Shown here piece by piece: positions 35,021-42,011 of a stretch of DNA of 64,000 bases. The position numbers and the translations under genes were made by a program. Source of the stretch: an uncultured Bacteroidota bacterium (lineage in GTDB: Bacteria; Bacteroidota; Bacteroidia; Bacteroidales; P3); NCBI GenBank assembly GCA_902800395.1, contig CADCEC010000004.1:194381-258380 (forward strand), given 5' to 3'. The notes beneath the pieces were generated by a model that made no database searches, was not told the DNA's origin, and worked only from the letters and a program-made list of their open reading frames with translations. Within the stretch, counting starts at the first letter, position 1, and every line of letters starts with the position of its first letter.

Positions 35021-36322
35021 TTATTTGTTCAACAGGTTTTCGAGGGCCGTCTGGGCGGAGATGACGTTGAGGGCGGCCTGGATATAGTTGCTCTGAGCGG
35101 AGATGATGTCGGAGGAGGCAGTGGTGACCTCGAGACTGGAGGCGCGGCCATATTTGTATTTCTCAGAGACGTTGGCAAAGACACGCTGGGTGACATCGAG
35201 GTTGCGACGCTGGATGTCGTAGGTCTCAAGAGCCGAGGTGAGGTCATAACGTAGCTGGTTGTACTGCACACGAAGACCGTCTTCGGCCTGACGGCGGGAG
35301 TTCTGGGTCTCCTGGAGGGCAATCTTGTTGCTCTTGATATTGGAGAGACGGGTGCCGGAAGTGAGCAGAGGCACGCTGATGGAGAATCCCACCATATTGG
35401 GAGGCGTCATGTTCATAGCTTCGTCTTTTCCAAAGTAGGTTTTAGCACTATATTGGTAGTAGGCCGAGAGGGTGGGAGAGAAGTCCATCCATGCCATGGT
35501 GACGTTTTTCTCGGCGAGACGCTCGTTTTGCTCGAGGAGTCGATAGGTGTAGTTGTTTTCCGGGTGGAAGGCTTCGCCGAGGAGCTGTGCGGCGTCGCCC
35601 ACATTGAGGATGGCTTCGACGGGTGTGGTGAGCTCGACAGTGGCGTTGACATCGGCTCCGAGTTGGAGGAGCAGGGAGTTGCGGAGCATCTGGAGCGAAC
35701 GGTTGGTGGTGTTGATACTGTTCTTAAGAGTGGCCACTTGGACTTGCAGTTTATCGGCATCGACCTGCTCGGCAGCGCCGACATTGACAGCAGCCTGACT
35801 GGTTTCGGCGAGGCGCTGGAGGTTGGCCAGCGAGGAGTCGAGGAGACCAACAGTTTCTTCCATGACAAGGATGGAGACATAGACATTCTTGACCTGCGAG
35901 CGCGTGGTCTGCTCGGTCTGTTGGCGAGTGATATCGGTCATCTCTTGTGCAATATCTTGGAGCATAACTCCAACGATCTGAGCTCCTGTGAGGGCTATGG
36001 CAGCGGTGACGCTGAAACTTCCCGAAGGGTTGAGAGGAATGGAGATGCTTTGACCTCCCATGCCCATGTGCATTTCATAGCCCAGCATGTTCTGGTAGTC
36101 GAAGCCTGCTTTGACGGTAGGCAGCATGGAGGAGAGAGTCTTCCAACGGTCAAGTTCGGCTTTCTTGACGTCGAGTTCGGCGTTTTGCATAGTAGCGTTG
36201 TGCTCGATGGCATACTGTTGGGCCTCCCCAAGGCTTAGACGAAGGGTCTGTTGGGCTGTGGCGGAGAGACTCAGGGTGGTGAGTACCAACGCTAATGTCA
36301 GGTTTTTCAGTCTCATTATCAT
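35021..36322 (-). CDS. TolC-family outer-membrane efflux protein
   Basis: 433-residue outer-membrane channel of a tripartite efflux pump. Signal peptide 1-23 (LTLALVLTTLSLSATAQ). The mature part is the two-fold OEP repeat: helical LSLGEAQQYAIEHNATMQNA, the PTVKAGFDY strand region, and the second half with SISVPLLTSGTRLSNIKSNK, then EDGLRVQYNQLRYDL. It is first of the three structural pump genes. The start could also be the ATG six bases downstream (36316). Confidence 0.93.
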   Translation of the reverse strand: MIMRLKNLTLALVLTTLSLSATAQQTLRLSLGEAQQYAIEHNATMQNAELDVKKAELDRWKTLSSMLPTVKAGFDYQNMLGYEMHMGMGGQSISIPLNPSGSFSVTAAIALTGAQIVGVMLQDIAQEMTDITRQQTEQTTRSQVKNVYVSILVMEETVGLLDSSLANLQRLAETSQAAVNVGAAEQVDADKLQVQVATLKNSINTTNRSLQMLRNSLLLQLGADVNATVELTTPVEAILNVGDAAQLLGEAFHPENNYTYRLLEQNERLAEKNVTMAWMDFSPTLSAYYQYSAKTYFGKDEAMNMTPPNMVGFSISVPLLTSGTRLSNIKSNKIALQETQNSRRQAEDGLRVQYNQLRYDLTSALETYDIQRRNLDVTQRVFANVSEKYKYGRASSLEVTTASSDIISAQSNYIQAALNVISAQTALENLLNK

Positions 36323-36344
36323 TTTTATATATTATTACTTTAAT

Positions 36345-36391
36345 TTCAATATTTCAATATTTCAATAACCAATAACCAATAACCACTAACC
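36345..36391. repeat. TTTCAATA (x3) and AATAACC (x3) arrays upstream of TolC
   Basis: Seen: three TTTCAATA units followed by three AATAACC units and ACTAACC. They fill the junction between the TetR gene (ends 36393) and TolC. Different unit families are joined end to end here. Confidence 0.85.
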
Positions 36392-36392
36392 T

Positions 36393-37028
36393 TTATTTAT
36401 TATCCATTTCGTTGAGCAGCATTCCATATTCGGTCTCGTGCTCCTCATAGCGGCGGATGGTATCGATGGTCATCATGCCGCGTACATAGGTGAATCCAAT
36501 GTCTTTGATTCGACGTGCATATTCTTGGCTGTCGCTAAACTCGCTGAAACGGTGGCGCTGCACGAGGTCGCAGATGAAGTCGGTGGCAATTTGGATGTCG
36601 GCACCTTCGCGCAGATAGTTGCGTTCCTTGGCATAGAGCATGCCGCGTTCTACCATAGAACGGAATCCGGAGGTTTGGATTTTGAAGAATCGGTCGTGAA
36701 TCTCAGGGTAGTAGCGTTCGGTATCATCGATGACTTTCTGGTAGCGGTGACAGAAGCCGGCATTGACGCGCATCATGTAAAGGGCCACCAAGAGAGGCTC
36801 GTCAGCTTTGGCGAAGAAATTGTGGTGCATGTCTTCAATTTCGTCATGAACACCCATAAGACACTCGGCCAGCAGCTCCTCTTTATTGGAGAAGGTTTCA
36901 TAAAGCGTCCGTTTGGAGATATGCAACTCCTGTGCGATGTCGTCCATCGTCACCCCTTTACAGCCGCGGCTATTGAACATCTGTAGTGCCGTTTCCACAA
37001 TTTTCTTCCTGTGTTCCTCGATGCTCAT
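36393..37028 (-). CDS. TetR/AcrR-family regulator of the efflux operon
   Basis: 211 residues from the ATG at 37028. The frame opens at 37103, but the -7 box at 37101-37108 overlaps that position, so the shorter form is right. N-terminal HTH: GVTMDDIAQELHISKRTLYE at about residues 22-45, then FSNKEELL. The C-terminal ligand domain is unlike any specific subfamily. It is first in the efflux operon and on the same strand, so it probably represses its own operon. It lies 70 bases from TolC with a repeat in between. Confidence 0.9.
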   Translation of the reverse strand: MSIEEHRKKIVETALQMFNSRGCKGVTMDDIAQELHISKRTLYETFSNKEELLAECLMGVHDEIEDMHHNFFAKADEPLLVALYMMRVNAGFCHRYQKVIDDTERYYPEIHDRFFKIQTSGFRSMVERGMLYAKERNYLREGADIQIATDFICDLVQRHRFSEFSDSQEYARRIKDIGFTYVRGMMTIDTIRRYEEHETEYGMLLNEMDNK

Positions 37029-37100
37029 TTTGTTATAGTATATTGTTTTTCTGCAGTTTATATTATTATTAATGCCCTTTGTCGGTTTTGATAAGGGCTG

Positions 37101-37108
37101 CAAAAATA
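37101..37108 (-). promoter_or_regulatory. -7 box of the tetR-efflux operon
   Basis: On the minus strand TATTTTTG, 72 bases before the chosen TetR start. No TTTG box at 18-21 bases further up. Confidence 0.55.
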
Positions 37109-37175
37109 CACAAAAAAACTTAGAAAACTAAAAGCGTTTCCTGAGTTTTCTGTTAAAAAAACTTAAAGCGGTTTT

Positions 37176-37475
37176 TTATCTTTCTTTTCGTTCGGGGATG
37201 GGCTGGAGGGTACCTATCTGCACTTTCATGCGGGCACCGGGGGCGGCTTCGACAATGGCCATACCACCTTCGCGGCTGACAAAGGTAACATGGATGCCGC
37301 CGGCGGTCATGAGGCGGTCACCTTTTTGAAGGCTGTCGCGATAGGCCTGTTCTTTCTTGGCCTTTTGGGTTTGGGGACGGATGAGGAAGAGGTAGAAGAC
37401 GGCAATCATGGCCACAATCATGATGGCGGTTTTCCAGCCGTTGGGGATGTCGAGGAGTATCATTTCAATATTCAT
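37176..37475 (-). CDS. yajC: Preprotein translocase accessory protein YajC
   Basis: 99 residues from the ATG at 37475. The longer frame from 37511 adds a charged, unlikely N-terminus. Small inner-membrane protein of the SecDF-YajC complex. One helix about residues 10-32 (WKTAIMIVAMIAVFYLFLI), the family motif RPQTQKAKKEQ directly after it, then GDRLMTAGGIHVTFVSREGG. Single gene here; secDF is not in the window. It is divergent from murL. Confidence 0.93.
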   Translation of the reverse strand: MNIEMILLDIPNGWKTAIMIVAMIAVFYLFLIRPQTQKAKKEQAYRDSLQKGDRLMTAGGIHVTFVSREGGMAIVEAAPGARMKVQIGTLQPIPERKER

Positions 37476-37564
37476 GTCTTTTCTTTTTGGCTCTTTAACG
37501 AGAGGTTTCATAATTTATTGTTTGGAGGCAATATTTTTTTGAAAAAGGAGTTATAGAAAGTGTT

Positions 37565-38926
37565 ATGAATGATATGAACGAGAAGTACAGGGAGCTGCGC
37601 AAGCAGTATCCTGAGTTTGTATATGAGGCCTATCACCACGAGGTGATAGAGGCGGGGTTGAAGGTATGGTTTGATTTCAGGATGGGCGACGTGGTGTTTC
37701 ATCCCGAGGCGCTCATAGAGTCTCGGCCTTTTCTCAATCTTGAGTCCGATGCTATCGATAGGATGGTCTTCGATATCGGTATGATAGAGCTGATAAGCTA
37801 CTGGAAATGTGCTTGCCCACCGACGGTAAAGGTGGTATGTGGATCGCTTACCGATGAGCAGGTGGCCTTCTGGAAGAAGCTTTACTGGAACGGGCTTGGC
37901 GAGTTTTTCTATACCAACGGCATTGCAGAAATGCAGGATGCGTTTCTGCAAGTGGAAAGCGAAAAGTGGAAAGTGGAAAACAATGCTACGCAGACTGCGT
38001 CAATCAATCTTTCCACTTTCCACTCTCCATTTTCCGCTTATCTGGTGCCGATTGGAGGAGGAAAGGACAGCGTGGTGACGTTGGAGTTGTTGCGCCGGGC
38101 AGGGAAGCAGATACGGCCACTGATAATGAATCCCCGTGGGGCTACTGTTGAATGTGCTTGTATTGCGGGATTCCCGATGGAGGAGGTGTTGGTAATCCGC
38201 CGTAAAATAGACCCAGTATTACTGGAACTTAATGCCAAAGGATATCTCAACGGACATACACCTTTCTCGGCAATGCTGGCCTTCTACACAAGGTTGGTGT
38301 CTTCTTTGAGCGGCATTCCTAATGTGGCATTGAGCAATGAGAATTCTGCTAATGAGAGTACGGTGATAGGAACAAGCGTGAACCATCAGTACAGCAAGAG
38401 CCTCGAATTCGAGGATGATTTTCGCGCCTATGCTTCCGGTTTCAACTATTTCAGTTTTTTGCGTCCATTAAGCGAGTTACAAATAGCCATGTTGTTCAGC
38501 CGTTTTACGGACTATCACGACGTGTTCCGAAGTTGCAATGTGGGCAGCAAGGAGGATATTTGGTGCGGCCACTGCGCCAAGTGTCTCTTCGCCTATATCA
38601 TCCTGTCGCCCTTCATTGAACCGACGAGGCTGAATCAGATTTTCGGCAAGTCGATGCTTGACGACACGACGCTGGAGTTGGAGTTCCGTCAACTCATCGG
38701 TGAGGCCGAAACGAAACCTTTCGAGTGTGTGGGGACGGTGAGCGAGGTACGGCAGGCATTGAACATGGCGCTGAGGCGGTGGTATACAGAAGAACGTCCC
38801 GCGCTGGTTAAGGATTTTAACGCCCCTGTAGACTTTAGAGACCTTAAAGAACTTTTGCCAATAGGCAATCTTTCGGAAGAAGAACGCCAAATATTGCAAA
38901 CAGCATGTACAGAGCAGAACAGTTAA
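37565..38926 (+). CDS. murL: Probable UDP-MurNAc-L-Ala-L-Glu epimerase (MurL)
   Basis: 453-residue cytoplasmic protein with a PP-loop-like motif LVPIGGGKDSVVTLELLRRA at about residues 159-178 and a metal-type cluster IWCGHCAKCLFAYIIL near 337-352. These fit MurL, which uses ATP to turn the L-Glu of UDP-MurNAc-L-Ala-L-Glu into D-Glu. Family knowledge: MurL was described in Xanthomonas, encoded next to MurD2, the ligase that adds L-Glu. The next gene here is of the MurD2 type, overlapping by 22 bases. Oddity: about 29 residues just before the PP-loop are coded by a hairpin repeat (37951-38036) inserted in frame. Annotation by motifs and context only. Confidence 0.72.
   Translation: MNDMNEKYRELRKQYPEFVYEAYHHEVIEAGLKVWFDFRMGDVVFHPEALIESRPFLNLESDAIDRMVFDIGMIELISYWKCACPPTVKVVCGSLTDEQVAFWKKLYWNGLGEFFYTNGIAEMQDAFLQVESEKWKVENNATQTASINLSTFHSPFSAYLVPIGGGKDSVVTLELLRRAGKQIRPLIMNPRGATVECACIAGFPMEEVLVIRRKIDPVLLELNAKGYLNGHTPFSAMLAFYTRLVSSLSGIPNVALSNENSANESTVIGTSVNHQYSKSLEFEDDFRAYASGFNYFSFLRPLSELQIAMLFSRFTDYHDVFRSCNVGSKEDIWCGHCAKCLFAYIILSPFIEPTRLNQIFGKSMLDDTTLELEFRQLIGEAETKPFECVGTVSEVRQALNMALRRWYTEERPALVKDFNAPVDFRDLKELLPIGNLSEEERQILQTACTEQNS
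37951..38036. repeat. In-frame inverted-repeat element in murL
   Basis: Seen: G-rich arm (GTGGAAAGCGAAAAGTGGAA and more) at 37951-37981, a 27-base centre containing CGCAGACTGCG, and a C-rich arm TTTCCACTTTCCACTCTCC at 38009-38036. The arms are complementary and could form a long hairpin in the mRNA. The translated insert reads VESEKWKVENN ... LSTFHSPFSA. Confidence 0.9.
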
Positions 38927-40218
38927 AAAACCTCCTTGAGGGGCGCAAGATATTGATTGCCGGCTATGGCCGAGAGGGCAAGAGTGCCGAACGACTCATT
39001 CGGCGGCTGGTGCCGGAGGCGGAGTACACCGTGGCCACGCAAGTGGAAAACGGAAAGTGGAAAACGGAAAGTGGAGAGTGGAGAACAGATTGGCCGTTTG
39101 ATATGGTCATCAAGTCGCCCGGCATCCCCACTTTCCATTTTCCACTTTCCACTTTCCACTTAACTAGTCTCACCGACCTCTTCCTGCAGGTCTATGGCGA
39201 CATGACCATTGGGGTGACTGGCACCAAAGGCAAGAGTACCACGGCATCGCTGATACACCACTTGCTGCCAGGGAGTATCTTGGCGGGCAATATTGGCATT
39301 CCGCTGTTTGATATCCTCGACGAACTGAAAGAGGACTCCATTGTGGTAGCGGAACTGAGTTGCCATCAGTTGGAGAATATCCACCGTGCGCCACATATCG
39401 CGGTGTTGCTCAATCTGTTCCAGGAGCATCTCGATCATTACGAGAACTATATGGGCTACAAAATGGCCAAGATGCAGATAGGACTTAAGCAGCGCGAGGG
39501 CGACCATTTCTTTTATTGCACAGACAACGATGAACTACGTTCCTTAGTGGAAAGTGGCAAGTGGAAAGTGACAAGTGAATTGCATCCGTATTCGGTAAAC
39601 GATATAACAGATGAGGAGCGGGAGTTGTTGGAGGCTTGTCTATTGGAGGGTGAACATAATAGAAGCAATGCGCTGGTGGCCTGCCGTGTGGCCTCATTGG
39701 TGACGAACCAACCGCTTTCCACTTTCCGTTTTCCGTTTTCCACTTTCACTGGATTAAGGCATAGAATGGAGAAGGTGGGTTGCTACAAGGGTATCACCTG
39801 GTATGATGACAGTATCAGCACCATTCCCGCTGCCGCCATCGCTGCCGTTCGTGCCCTCGGACGTGTTGATACGCTGATTCTTGGTGGTTTCGACCGAGGC
39901 ATCGACTACACACCACTGGTTGACTTTCTGAAAGAGAATCTTATAAAAAATATCGTCTTCGTCGGCGCCGCTGGTCGCAGGATACTTTCCACTTTCCACT
40001 CCGCCCCCTCATCGGCTCTGCCCGGGATGCCACTGGCATCCCTCTTACTTTCCACTTATATTGTCGAAGACGATTACAAGAAGATTGTCCCTTGGTGTGC
40101 CGCGCATACGCCGCAGGGTGGGGTGGTGTTGCTGTCGCCGGCAGCGGCGAGTTACGACGCTTTCAAGAATTTTGAGGTTCGCGGCGATTTCTATAAAGAA
40201 CAGATACTGAAGCTATGA
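38905..40218 (+). CDS. murD2: UDP-MurNAc-L-Ala--L-glutamate ligase, MurD2 type
   Basis: 437-residue Mur ligase. The N-terminus KILIAGYGREGKSAERLI has the GREG form typical of MurD2 and not the GxGxSG of ordinary MurD. ATP loop GVTGTKGKSTTASLIH near 105-120; NLFQEHLDHYENY near 170; C-terminal domain with TLILGGFDRGIDYTPL. Next to murL, it should add L-Glu to UDP-MurNAc-L-Ala. Oddities: GTGGAAA-family arrays lie in frame at three places (39042-39161, 39546-39749 and 39985-40057), the first two as inverted pairs around genuine conserved sequence. A perfect 19-bp palindrome is at 40024-40042. The frame is open throughout. The stop overlaps the next gene by four bases. Confidence 0.78.
   Translation: MYRAEQLKNLLEGRKILIAGYGREGKSAERLIRRLVPEAEYTVATQVENGKWKTESGEWRTDWPFDMVIKSPGIPTFHFPLSTFHLTSLTDLFLQVYGDMTIGVTGTKGKSTTASLIHHLLPGSILAGNIGIPLFDILDELKEDSIVVAELSCHQLENIHRAPHIAVLLNLFQEHLDHYENYMGYKMAKMQIGLKQREGDHFFYCTDNDELRSLVESGKWKVTSELHPYSVNDITDEERELLEACLLEGEHNRSNALVACRVASLVTNQPLSTFRFPFSTFTGLRHRMEKVGCYKGITWYDDSISTIPAAAIAAVRALGRVDTLILGGFDRGIDYTPLVDFLKENLIKNIVFVGAAGRRILSTFHSAPSSALPGMPLASLLLSTYIVEDDYKKIVPWCAAHTPQGGVVLLSPAAASYDAFKNFEVRGDFYKEQILKL
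39042..39161. repeat. Inverted GTGGAAA arrays around a conserved murD2 block
   Basis: Seen: G-rich arm at 39042-39085 (GTGGAAAACGGAAAGTGGAA and more), then about 40 bases coding the conserved FDMVIKSPGIP block, then the C-rich arm ACTTTCCATTTTCCACTTTC and more at 39128-39161. The arms are reverse complements of each other. Confidence 0.9.
39546..39749. repeat. Second inverted GTGGAAA pair in murD2
   Basis: Seen: GTGGAAAGTGGCAAGTGG and on at 39546-39577, and the inverse TTTCCACTTTCCGTTTTCCG and on at 39716-39749. About 140 bases of conserved murD2 (ending GEHNRSNALVACRVA) lie between them. Confidence 0.88.
39985..40057. repeat. Third repeat cluster in murD2 with a 19-bp palindrome
   Basis: Seen: ACTTTCCACTTTCCACT at 39984-40000, the palindrome GGGATGCCACTGGCATCCC at 40024-40042, and ACTTTCCACTT at 40048-40058. 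It codes for LSTFHSAPSS ... GMPLASLLLST between two conserved blocks of the C-terminal domain. Confidence 0.85.
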
Positions 40219-41297
40219 TTGACTACATAGAAATTCGTCAGCAGCTCCATGAACATCCGCAGATTGCCGGTAACGAGCAGTTCGCGCACGATATGATTGT
40301 CAAACATCTGCAGAGACTGCATCCGGACAAAGTGTATACCCATGTGGGTGGCTATGGCGTCATTGCCGTTTGGGGAAAAGACCCGCAGGCGGAGAACATC
40401 GCCTTCCGAGCCGACACCGACGCTCTACCTATCGGCCACCGCTGCGGGCATGACGGACACACGACCATCCTCCTCCGACTAGCTGAGTTGATAGACGAGA
40501 ACGTATCAACATATCAACGTGTTAATATTATACTCCTTTGGCAGCCCGCCGAGGAGACCGGAACAGGCTCTCGAGAGGTGCTTGAGACAGGCATCCTTCA
40601 GCAGTATAATATCAAGGCGTTCTATGCCTTGCACAACCTGCCGGGCTATCCGTTGGGTACCGTGGTGCTTTGTCCGCGGACGTTTGCGGCTGCTTCGACG
40701 GGTGTTGTCTACCATCTCGATGGTCGCGAGACGCACGCCTCCACGCCTGAACTTGGTGTGAATCCGGGGCTGGCGGTGGCGGAGATAATCGATTGCTTTA
40801 ATGGTTTTAATGGCTCAGATGGAGAGTTTCGACAGTCGACGTTGATTTGTGTGCGTGTGGGTCAGCCTGCTTTCGGCACCTCAGCGGGGCATGGTGAAGT
40901 GATGTTCACGCTGCGGGCCTTTACCAACGATGCAATGGAGCGATTGCTGGCTGACGCCAATCGGACCGTGGACGAGATTGCCGCCCGCTATGGGCTGACA
41001 GTTAGCCGCTCATTAGTGGAGCCTTTCCGCGCCACAGAAAACAATGGCGAGTGTGTAAAGACTATAGAAAAAGCGGCACAGAGTGTACCGCTTAAGGTGG
41101 TTTATCAAGATAATCCCAATCGTTGGAGCGAGGACTTCGCCGAGTATCTCATGGAGTTTTCGGGAGCCATGTTTGGCATTGGCAGCGGTGAAGACCACGC
41201 CGAACTGCACCATCCCGACTATAACTTTCCAGATGCCCTAATCGAGCCCGCCGCCCAATTATTCTTTAAGATTTTCCAGTCTTTTTCTCAATCTTGA
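40215..41297 (+). CDS. M20-family metallopeptidase / amidohydrolase
   Basis: 360-residue cytoplasmic hydrolase of the M20D type (N-acyl amino acid or peptide amidohydrolases such as hippurate hydrolase). Seen: MIDYIEIRQQLHEHPQIAGN, AFRADTDALPI, metal site HRCGHDGHTT (an unusual H-R-C for the common A-C), the WQPAEETGTG catalytic Glu, and HASTPELGVNPGLA in the dimerisation domain. It overlaps murD2 by four bases, so it may act on a peptidoglycan peptide or a Glu derivative (inference). Two linkers, NVSTYQRVN (from 40502) and CFNGFNGSDG (near 40795), are coded by short repeats. It overlaps the convergent lipoprotein gene by 32 bases. Confidence 0.85.
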   Translation: MIDYIEIRQQLHEHPQIAGNEQFAHDMIVKHLQRLHPDKVYTHVGGYGVIAVWGKDPQAENIAFRADTDALPIGHRCGHDGHTTILLRLAELIDENVSTYQRVNIILLWQPAEETGTGSREVLETGILQQYNIKAFYALHNLPGYPLGTVVLCPRTFAAASTGVVYHLDGRETHASTPELGVNPGLAVAEIIDCFNGFNGSDGEFRQSTLICVRVGQPAFGTSAGHGEVMFTLRAFTNDAMERLLADANRTVDEIAARYGLTVSRSLVEPFRATENNGECVKTIEKAAQSVPLKVVYQDNPNRWSEDFAEYLMEFSGAMFGIGSGEDHAELHHPDYNFPDALIEPAAQLFFKIFQSFSQS

Positions 41298-41865
41298 TGT
41301 AGTTGGGGAAGGGAACCTGTGTGGTGCCGACGGTCATACTGGGACGGATGCGGAGGCCAATTTTCGAGGATGTGCCGTCATTGGAAAAGCTGGAGGCGAA
41401 GTTCTTCAGGGCATCCACGCCTTTGGAGGAGAAGAGCTGGCCGAGGTCGGTACTGACACCCAGAGGCACTGTGGTGGTAGTGCTGGGTTTGATGGTGTAG
41501 GTGCGGTTGCTGGCGCCGTTAGCCACGTCGGTACCGTCGATGGCGAGAATCCAATCCATGGCGGTCATCGAGGCCTGCTGATTGGTGGGGTTCTTCACGT
41601 TGATGTTGAGGTCCATGCTCAGAGGCACTTGCTTGCTCTGGTAGGCTGCTACAAGTTTTACGACATCGGTGGCGGAAAGATTGCCGGAGGTGATGTTCTT
41701 CAGGTTGACACCGGCAATGGAGATATTGTTGACGTTCTTGAGGTTGAAGTCACAGTTGACTAGGTTGGCAACACTGGAGACTTGTGAGGTCAACTGCGTG
41801 AGAAAGTCGCAGGAGGCAAAGACAAGACTTCCGGCGAGCAAAAAGGCTAATGCTATCTTTTTCAT
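41266..41865 (-). CDS. LEA14-like lipoprotein
   Basis: 199-residue exported lipoprotein: signal LLAGSLVFASC with the lipidated Cys near residue 19. The mature part has the alternating strands of a LEA type 2 (immunoglobulin-like) domain: NCDFNLKNVNNISIAGVN, SMDLNINVKNPTNQQASM, TTTTVPLGVSTDLG. Such proteins are frequent in Bacteroidota and their role is unknown. It is convergent with the M20 peptidase gene, overlapping by 32 bases, and divergent from glnS. Confidence 0.8.
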   Translation of the reverse strand: MKKIALAFLLAGSLVFASCDFLTQLTSQVSSVANLVNCDFNLKNVNNISIAGVNLKNITSGNLSATDVVKLVAAYQSKQVPLSMDLNINVKNPTNQQASMTAMDWILAIDGTDVANGASNRTYTIKPSTTTTVPLGVSTDLGQLFSSKGVDALKNFASSFSNDGTSSKIGLRIRPSMTVGTTQVPFPNYIKIEKKTGKS

Positions 41866-41900
41866 TGTGTTCGACGTTTTATTTATTCTGATTAAAAATG

Positions 41901-41908
41901 CAAAATTA
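41901..41908 (-). promoter_or_regulatory. -7 box of the LEA14-like lipoprotein
   Basis: On the minus strand TAATTTTG, 35 bases before the start codon. Confidence 0.5.
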
Positions 41909-41950
41909 CAAAAATTATTTTATTCTTCCTAATAATTGCTTTTTTTTTCG

Positions 41951-41958
41951 TATTTTTG
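41951..41958 (+). promoter_or_regulatory. -7 box of glnS
   Basis: TATTTTTG after a run of T, 54 bases before the glnS start codon. Divergent from the lipoprotein promoter. Confidence 0.55.
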
Positions 41959-42011
41959 CTGATTGTTTTATATAAGTTATTAGTTACAAATATTATATAT
42001 ATCAAGTCATT

